Shown piece by piece: positions 21,101 to 24,263 of a stretch of DNA of 24,263 nt. The notes under the pieces were generated by a model. It worked only from the letters and a program-made list of their open reading frames with translations. It was not told the origin of the DNA and made no database searches. Within the stretch, counting starts at the first letter, position 1. Every line of letters starts with the position of its first letter. A program made the position numbers and the translations under genes. This DNA comes from a virus, in the IMG/VR virus record IMGVR_UViG_3300021090_000100, positions 1 through 24,263 of that record; one strand, 5' to 3'.

Positions 21101-23647
21101 GGCGCGCCGCTTCCCTCATTGGATGGATACATCAAACTCCCTGGGACTGACTTGTGGTTCAATCCAATTGCTCCCCTGTCCTTCCGGTATGTGCTGGACA
21201 TTCAAAAAACAAAGGATGACATTCAGTATGCGGCACAGTCCGAAGATGAAATAGAACCCAAAGCCTTTATGGTACGAGAGATGATGCAAACAGGCCAAAT
21301 TTATGGATTCTCCCTTGCGCCCTGGATGACCTATCTCATGAAGAAAGCCTACAACATCTCAGATACAATCATTCCAAGCTACCCCCTCATACCTGAAATC
21401 CAGTTGATCCCGCGTTGGATGGTGAGCGATCTTATCCATAAGGCCAACAAGATGAATTTATTTGGAATGGAAATCCAGGGCCTCGGTGATGCAATTTATC
21501 CAGAAGCCCCCTGGCATGATTATATGGTCGAGCGTCGTATTTTGGAAAATGCCCTCGGACAAATTAGATCAGGAAACCTAAGCGAAGCCGACAAGATCAA
21601 GCTGATGCACCAGGCTCAAAATGCAATCAAATACAAAGGAGAGGATGTTCTTTGGAAGCAATCTTATAAAGACCTAACCAGCGAAGAATGGACACGCAGC
21701 GTTTCTTCCTTCTTCTCCGGTGTATATCCCAAGAATTTTGGTGACAATCAAGCTGAGATGCTGCAACTGCGCAATGAGCTAAACCTGTTGAAGTCAGCAA
21801 TGAATAATGAATTTCAAGCAAATATGTTTGATCTTCCTGTTCAGGCAGATACAGCCTGGAACAATTACCTCAACGCCCTGGACACACCAGAAGGCTGGAA
21901 CTATCGTTTATATACAGACATTGGGTGGGTCAAAAATGCTCAGGGGGAATTGACACGCGATCCCAAAGAACGCAACAAGGCGCTGGCGATCAAGATCAAA
22001 CAGGACGAAGATCAACAAGTCTATTACGACAAGATGTCTGATCTCCAGAATGAATTCAATAAACGAATTCGGGCGCTGCCTGTTGGTACAGATTGGGAAC
22101 AAATGAAAGTTGTTTATGACTGGTATTCCAAAGAAAGATCATCTCTGGATTATCTGCGATCATTTGAAAAAATCTATGGGACAAATAAACCACAGGAATT
22201 GATCCAGCAGGATATTGCAAAAGACTGGTTCAGAGAAATTGGCGCACTCAAGCCAAGATGGGAACTCACCACTGGTGAGACCTATGAGGACTATCAACAT
22301 AGAGTAACAGAATGGGAAACCAATCTGCCAAACATTGCATCCATTTTTATGCGCTCCTATGTGCGAAGGCACGACCTTATCAATACAATGAACTCATTGC
22401 GCGATGACCAGAAATTCAATCTCGGAACATTCAGTCAGGAACTTGTAGCCATAACCAACGTCCAGGGCCTTGAGCAATGGGAGAAAAAGAATGATGACAT
22501 ATTTGATGCCCTCAACAAAGCATGGAAATCAACATATTGGGACAATTATTGGAATGGAGTAATTGGCAAAAGCGGCTATGAAGTAGACCTGGCCGAACAT
22601 GACTTCTATGCCAAACACAATGAACCTCCATCATCTGATGAACTCTATCAGTGGATCACTGCCTACTACGGAACAGGTAAATTCACACGAGAGGAAATCG
22701 CCAAGTGGGTGGATGAAACAGACACCATGAGTGTCGAACAGCGTCGGCTTATTACCAAAGACGATCCTGTGGACTTCCAAAAACGTCAGGGAGTCTGGGA
22801 TATGCTTTCATGGATTGGGCCGGGCAATCGTAATCGAAATGTATTCAACACAGCTTTCGTCAATGCAGGCGGCGACCCCGATGCACTAACAGTCTGGTAT
22901 GAAGAAAGTGGCGAAGCCTATAAAACAAAACCCGAAAAGATGGATCAGCTTTACAATGCAATTCAGGAAGCCATTCGAACATTGGGTCTCAAACCACCGG
23001 ATCGGCCTGAGTTGGTTCGCTACATTCAGGCACAGTCCGAAAACGATACCTTCAAGCAGCTTATCTCCAATGAATTGGGCAACCAGTTTTTTGATTACAC
23101 TGACGAAGATGGAAAAATTCAACCTGGCGTATTCAGTTATTACAACAGTTTGGACACACAATCTAAAAGAGCGTTTCGTAAGGAACGCACCGAAGAATAT
23201 GATTCTATTCAGGCATACTATGATATGCGTGATGCGTTTGGAGAGGAACATATCACCTGGAGCGATTATTATGGATCAGAGACCACCCCAACGGTCTCAC
23301 TGCCAACCGCTGCTGAAGGGTCAACCTTCACTCCCCCACCGCTGCGTGGTTTTCATTCAGGGGGCGGAAGAAATAGAACCCCTGTTGCGCCCAAATCATA
23401 TGCCACCGCGACTCGCAGTAGCTCCAACTATTTCCCAAGTTTCAACATTGGGGGAGACAGAACATCCAATTATTTTTCCCCAGGACTTTACAGCCTGGTA
23501 GGCAGCAAAATGGCATGGGAAATTACCAGTGTCTTTGCAAGCGGAAGAAGGATCAGCACATCAGGCGTGAACTTCCTGCGGTCGGTTGCCAGTCGGTATC
23601 CAGAGTACGCATCCGAAATAAATAAGATACTTAGTAAGGGCACTTGA
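15140..23647 (+). CDS. giant virion-associated-type protein, 2835 aa
   Basis: A single uninterrupted frame of 8.5 kb between portal and scaffold. The start ATG 15140 has AGAGGT upstream. Residues 1-85 are polar, Pro-rich and probably disordered. Helical, charged stretches follow (about 230-370), with coiled-coil-like heptads. Residues 712-720 (STPRYLMNN) and 1938-1953 (an FPFW repeat) are short hydrophobic/aromatic anchors inside otherwise soluble, mostly helical sequence. The C-terminal 150 residues are Gly/Ser/Thr/Pro-rich. The two anchors recall the pattern of large polyvalent proteins packaged in phage heads (from memory, not a database match). Position where a MuF-like minor head protein often lies supports an internal or ejected protein. 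No enzyme motif found. Confidence 0.75.
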   Translation: MQIKAGGGERKQKDDVASPPIHTTDKFKQTVKQIKERDAAQAAIDSATVSSPTPPKQPTFNVPMPGSSSLPARNRSRSLDPALYEKELEKAVRTQIAHEYPNQPPMGMMQDKVKKFIDTKVSERMDIIKTPRYVFLSDDTPFLLTKKDERAELERSLAGESHWKRLWMLTKYDLANTVGEITRLIGEPAMRTKEYITDTGVQGNTIGSVAQLGYNSALLGIEYIRASDAGWKYGTQARIDKTKQDIEAMKYTDPAKATELVTYLGQLEEQKQINQSITDRIKVAKQAVKNSWASLQGEIEESHDLPYTGMGAGPKYAANMRELEQKEAEADAKAVTIRAQAYQAYGEKNFERALELTKQAQDEDRRGTTGDYYGAYTWIREPEREAKFKEDAAFLELQKGAPLDKEEIRRLKEFHANAWTEIGGEFIYDPINLIPASVLEDIIKLPLRGVSKASQAVAKEFPVYEKTLHVLGSPVRWLRRQSVTSGASQVAVTVHNQLQRISSAYIKSDDMVKALDQVGNFVTEAKSVRTEEAARAIFEKGKTQVPGLQNISFTDFKQLMDAADHVAADDGAWGKIFSDALTKAEDDMQHIAARFNKNPDELISDISKSRRALRTTSNSFKEAFTDAHRIYKGSSFVDDTISGWTTKVMRELSGEEVSDLLKTNKLDEFLTKYSTTLSPKSKTAWKYNRQVVESVLQRTAQLKDFWVKLALSTPRYLMNNLPDTAMRDVVAGGNLFDDLVTLFTSTQRTLADDLGFVPAELAQKISSAGIDFGSDVPTRLLYDGWKPKTGLFSYIKYEFGRLKQTDHMLAKREIIDGMLTSLPKGKLRNALANLMDGFSNVPLALNAYADGIGSFNEAIEFTFRLRMFHREYFKLLERIEPKFMEKGLAGLSPATKGIAKQIWQAAEGNPRRVTAYAEALAKKSIKGTPAEWAFIVPPEIEQVTKGMDIADRQVFITSVRNELDAFIDTSTKAGKDLDEGDFNKFFDDYVDKFRDEMQARMSQAHDFRNMEGSIATDAVLSDAPDLNRLQGSLPLPKDESPINAIIEEATSNLKRGKRALTGDIVDDFQTSLSEYARMDRVAGKDIRVVNKEGQIVIKIGEDAAKKKITKLYDDINEAVVQVFRNTDTDLVLHSGFRDLDHYEDTLRRFIDDATEIYHEDERQFLTIVNEMETHPQLKTLLQQTLPKDKALRYDSTMDVYRDLGVYSDSYGLVRPPEEVFEDAAQKLRPVPGSHVAAANEVRVATRQLAEHAKTLDPEITNKVTQFLDPFAVYREELKQVYAFIYPGPLLKSTTGEGRHAAWDLFYKMSEEEFLRESEVKKTLLQLLQSNPEKAAKYMDEASGDFVTFFLKKNGVSLEWDANHEVLMNVQITTPNGIKNFTARRDLAYIQRRLFTNDINKKLAENPLIQIRSDVKLQMKRQVRNALRDTFDIPTRHADAWATAIDSHAQAWADVTGQPIEKYYERLGFQKLEGEATQGLAVKENFRVTKRGAVSRTPDGGFTFYGLGQSNFESMVRETGELFFDDLVSMAEHSPQHADDLKAMKELIESKTARKIKSNRLEKIHSDALAEMFTGYVHTGTGPHIKVKGGLEKFKGWLSSTFDAIKDTPITGEMNDDTFRVMDRLFNEGKLNDVPKISKRRIKIIAKEMGIEADDETLLKIINESMVDPARGQLVIEQNELNKKLWSTQSREELVPIQDRLRQVDELLNPSTPMLTISPPTFKSLDEIPVEVLTQTLSKGKESKIAQELQEGWDVWKTQRGLVGFPDDALSSLDSFKEYLRTRMGQEWSEASNYYNRLLWETEQFEDSLLNHHAGDDFAEVLFPRVHEANISNGMKTFLRNQETMGNSYESALQALDVWKKHMGKMATDGHPAFVLPKEAQAELLAWSKGAATDKSDMMDILIHGGDFNGSTLEGALDKTNRFMLDYTHTSIFDQTMKNFFPFWMFPSRSFPFWAETMATHPQIISNYEKIQRLSRSQRYQAGAVTSRGAPLPSLDGYIKLPGTDLWFNPIAPLSFRYVLDIQKTKDDIQYAAQSEDEIEPKAFMVREMMQTGQIYGFSLAPWMTYLMKKAYNISDTIIPSYPLIPEIQLIPRWMVSDLIHKANKMNLFGMEIQGLGDAIYPEAPWHDYMVERRILENALGQIRSGNLSEADKIKLMHQAQNAIKYKGEDVLWKQSYKDLTSEEWTRSVSSFFSGVYPKNFGDNQAEMLQLRNELNLLKSAMNNEFQANMFDLPVQADTAWNNYLNALDTPEGWNYRLYTDIGWVKNAQGELTRDPKERNKALAIKIKQDEDQQVYYDKMSDLQNEFNKRIRALPVGTDWEQMKVVYDWYSKERSSLDYLRSFEKIYGTNKPQELIQQDIAKDWFREIGALKPRWELTTGETYEDYQHRVTEWETNLPNIASIFMRSYVRRHDLINTMNSLRDDQKFNLGTFSQELVAITNVQGLEQWEKKNDDIFDALNKAWKSTYWDNYWNGVIGKSGYEVDLAEHDFYAKHNEPPSSDELYQWITAYYGTGKFTREEIAKWVDETDTMSVEQRRLITKDDPVDFQKRQGVWDMLSWIGPGNRNRNVFNTAFVNAGGDPDALTVWYEESGEAYKTKPEKMDQLYNAIQEAIRTLGLKPPDRPELVRYIQAQSENDTFKQLISNELGNQFFDYTDEDGKIQPGVFSYYNSLDTQSKRAFRKERTEEYDSIQAYYDMRDAFGEEHITWSDYYGSETTPTVSLPTAAEGSTFTPPPLRGFHSGGGRNRTPVAPKSYATATRSSSNYFPSFNIGGDRTSNYFSPGLYSLVGSKMAWEITSVFASGRRISTSGVNFLRSVASRYPEYASEINKILSKGT

Positions 23648-23673
23648 TTTCTTCGCATAAGCTGCGTTAGAAT
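23644..23673 (+). promoter_or_regulatory. sigma70-like promoter for the scaffold gene
   Basis: TTGATT (23644-23649), 18-bp spacer, TAGAAT (23668-23673). The -35 overlaps the stop codon of the giant gene. This would give the capsid genes a separate, stronger supply of mRNA than the giant gene. Confidence 0.55.
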
Positions 23674-23682
23674 AGTATGAGC

Positions 23683-23709
23683 GGGGAATGAGAAATATCT
23701 CATTTTCCC
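23683..23709 (+). other. leader hairpin upstream of scaffold gene
   Basis: GGGGAATGAGA (23683-23693) and TCTCATTTTCCC (23698-23709) can form an imperfect stem with an AATA loop: ATGAGA pairs exactly, then a less regular extension. It lies in the 5' leader after the TAGAAT promoter and before AAAGGAG. It could stabilise the mRNA or act as a partial terminator for the giant gene. Confidence 0.45.
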
Positions 23710-23738
23710 AAAACAATTGAAAAGGAGTATTGAACCAA

Positions 23739-24263
23739 ATGGGTGATCTAAATCAAGTTCCAGGGTCAAGCACAGAAGGAGTTTCTGCTCAACCAGTAGA
23801 GACGCCCGTCCAGGAAGTCAGGGTTACCGAACAGGTGACGCCTGCACCAAAGCCCGATGTGGACGTTGAACTGCTAAAAACCAAGTACGAGAAAGACATC
23901 AATCAAATGAAGTCAACTCTACAGCGGCAGACAGCACAGGTCAACAAAGAATGGCAGACGCGCTATGACGGCCTCCAGAAACAAATGCACGAAACCCGCA
24001 TGCAAAGCATGACGGAGGAGGAACGTGGGCGCTACGAACGACAACTTGAAAGTGAAGAAATACAATCTCTCCAGGCCCGCCTGGCAGAGATAGAAAATGA
24101 AAAATCAATGATGAACTCAACCGTCAGTGCATTTTCATTCTTCATTCAACAGGGAGTCCCTGCCGACAAACTCAATCTCGCTGATGGGTACGATACAGTT
24201 GTGAACGCAGGGTGGGAACACCTAACCAGTGAACTCGCTGCATTGCGTCAGGCTAAAGCGAAC
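23739..24263 (+). CDS. scaffold-like protein (C-terminus beyond window)
   Basis: ATG 23739 follows AAAGGAG by about 12 nt. 175 codons are open to the window edge. Residues 1-42 are polar and Pro/Val-rich. Residues about 45-130 are a long charged coiled-coil (LKTKYEKDINQMKSTLQR, ..., RYERQLESEEIQSLQARL), then a hydrophobic helix (SAFSFFIQQGVPADKLNLADG). That layout and the position after the head genes match phage scaffolding proteins that direct prohead assembly. The major capsid gene would be expected just beyond the window. No protease domain is visible in this part. Confidence 0.7.
   Translation, partial: MGDLNQVPGSSTEGVSAQPVETPVQEVRVTEQVTPAPKPDVDVELLKTKYEKDINQMKSTLQRQTAQVNKEWQTRYDGLQKQMHETRMQSMTEEERGRYERQLESEEIQSLQARLAEIENEKSMMNSTVSAFSFFIQQGVPADKLNLADGYDTVVNAGWEHLTSELAALRQAKAN

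Noticed and set aside
22899-23501. 200-aa plus-strand ORF in another frame inside the giant gene
   Set aside because: It is rich in Arg/Pro/His as expected of an out-of-frame shadow, has no ribosome site, and the giant frame is continuous across it.
1-24263. tRNA, integrase, insertion sequence or toxin-antitoxin pair
   Set aside because: I looked for cloverleaf arms, recombinase motifs, terminal inverted repeats with transposase, and paired small toxin genes, and saw none that could be supported.

Overview
The window reads as part of the genome of a tailed double-stranded DNA phage (Caudoviricetes), free or integrated. The hallmark genes are a large terminase with a complete ATPase and nuclease residue set, a portal-like protein directly after it, a scaffold-like protein at the right edge, and a GH25 muramidase endolysin with an SH3-like tail. 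No integrase, tRNA, CRISPR array, major capsid or tail gene is visible. The host cannot be named. Shine-Dalgarno sites of the AGGAG type, TATAAT -10 boxes and a GH25/SH3-type lysin suggest a bacterium whose wall is reached by such a lysin (monoderm or similar).

Layout. (1) 1-1827, leftward: seven tightly packed small genes, nearly all with an AGGAG/AGGA site. They encode a GIY-YIG endonuclease cut by the window edge and six small unknown proteins, two of them short single-span membrane proteins. This looks like an early or accessory block. (2) 1828-2953: 1.1 kb without a credible gene, lying between divergent blocks. It holds GATAAG repeats, TAGAACA half-sites in inverted and palindromic arrangement, (AC)12 and (AG)6 microsatellites and two tandem 13-bp duplications, and is a candidate origin or regulatory hub. 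(3) 2954-7726, rightward: four membrane proteins (one ending in a C2H2-type zinc finger), an HExxH metallopeptidase-like protein, a small basic protein behind an attenuator-like leader, the endolysin, and an unknown 289-residue protein. (4) 7795-10437, leftward: an operon of Dam-like D12 adenine methylase, a nucleoside 2-deoxyribosyltransferase-like protein, a second methyltransferase-like protein with an NPPF motif, and two small proteins. (5) 10569-24263, rightward: terminase large subunit, portal, two small or medium head-region proteins, a 2835-residue giant protein, and the scaffold-like gene with its own promoter and leader hairpin.

How the parts fit. The lysis and envelope block precedes packaging. 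The methylase operon sits between them on the other strand, convergent with the lysis block across a strong hairpin terminator and divergent from terminase. Three promoters share an unusual CATAATTC box about 17 bp upstream of TATAAT, which suggests coordinated control of the membrane block and the methylase operon. Least explained are the giant gene in the place where a minor head (MuF-like) gene often lies, the membrane zinc-finger plus peptidase pair, the endolysin with an internal translation start, the three-segment leader at 5450-5502, and the repeat-rich intergenic region.
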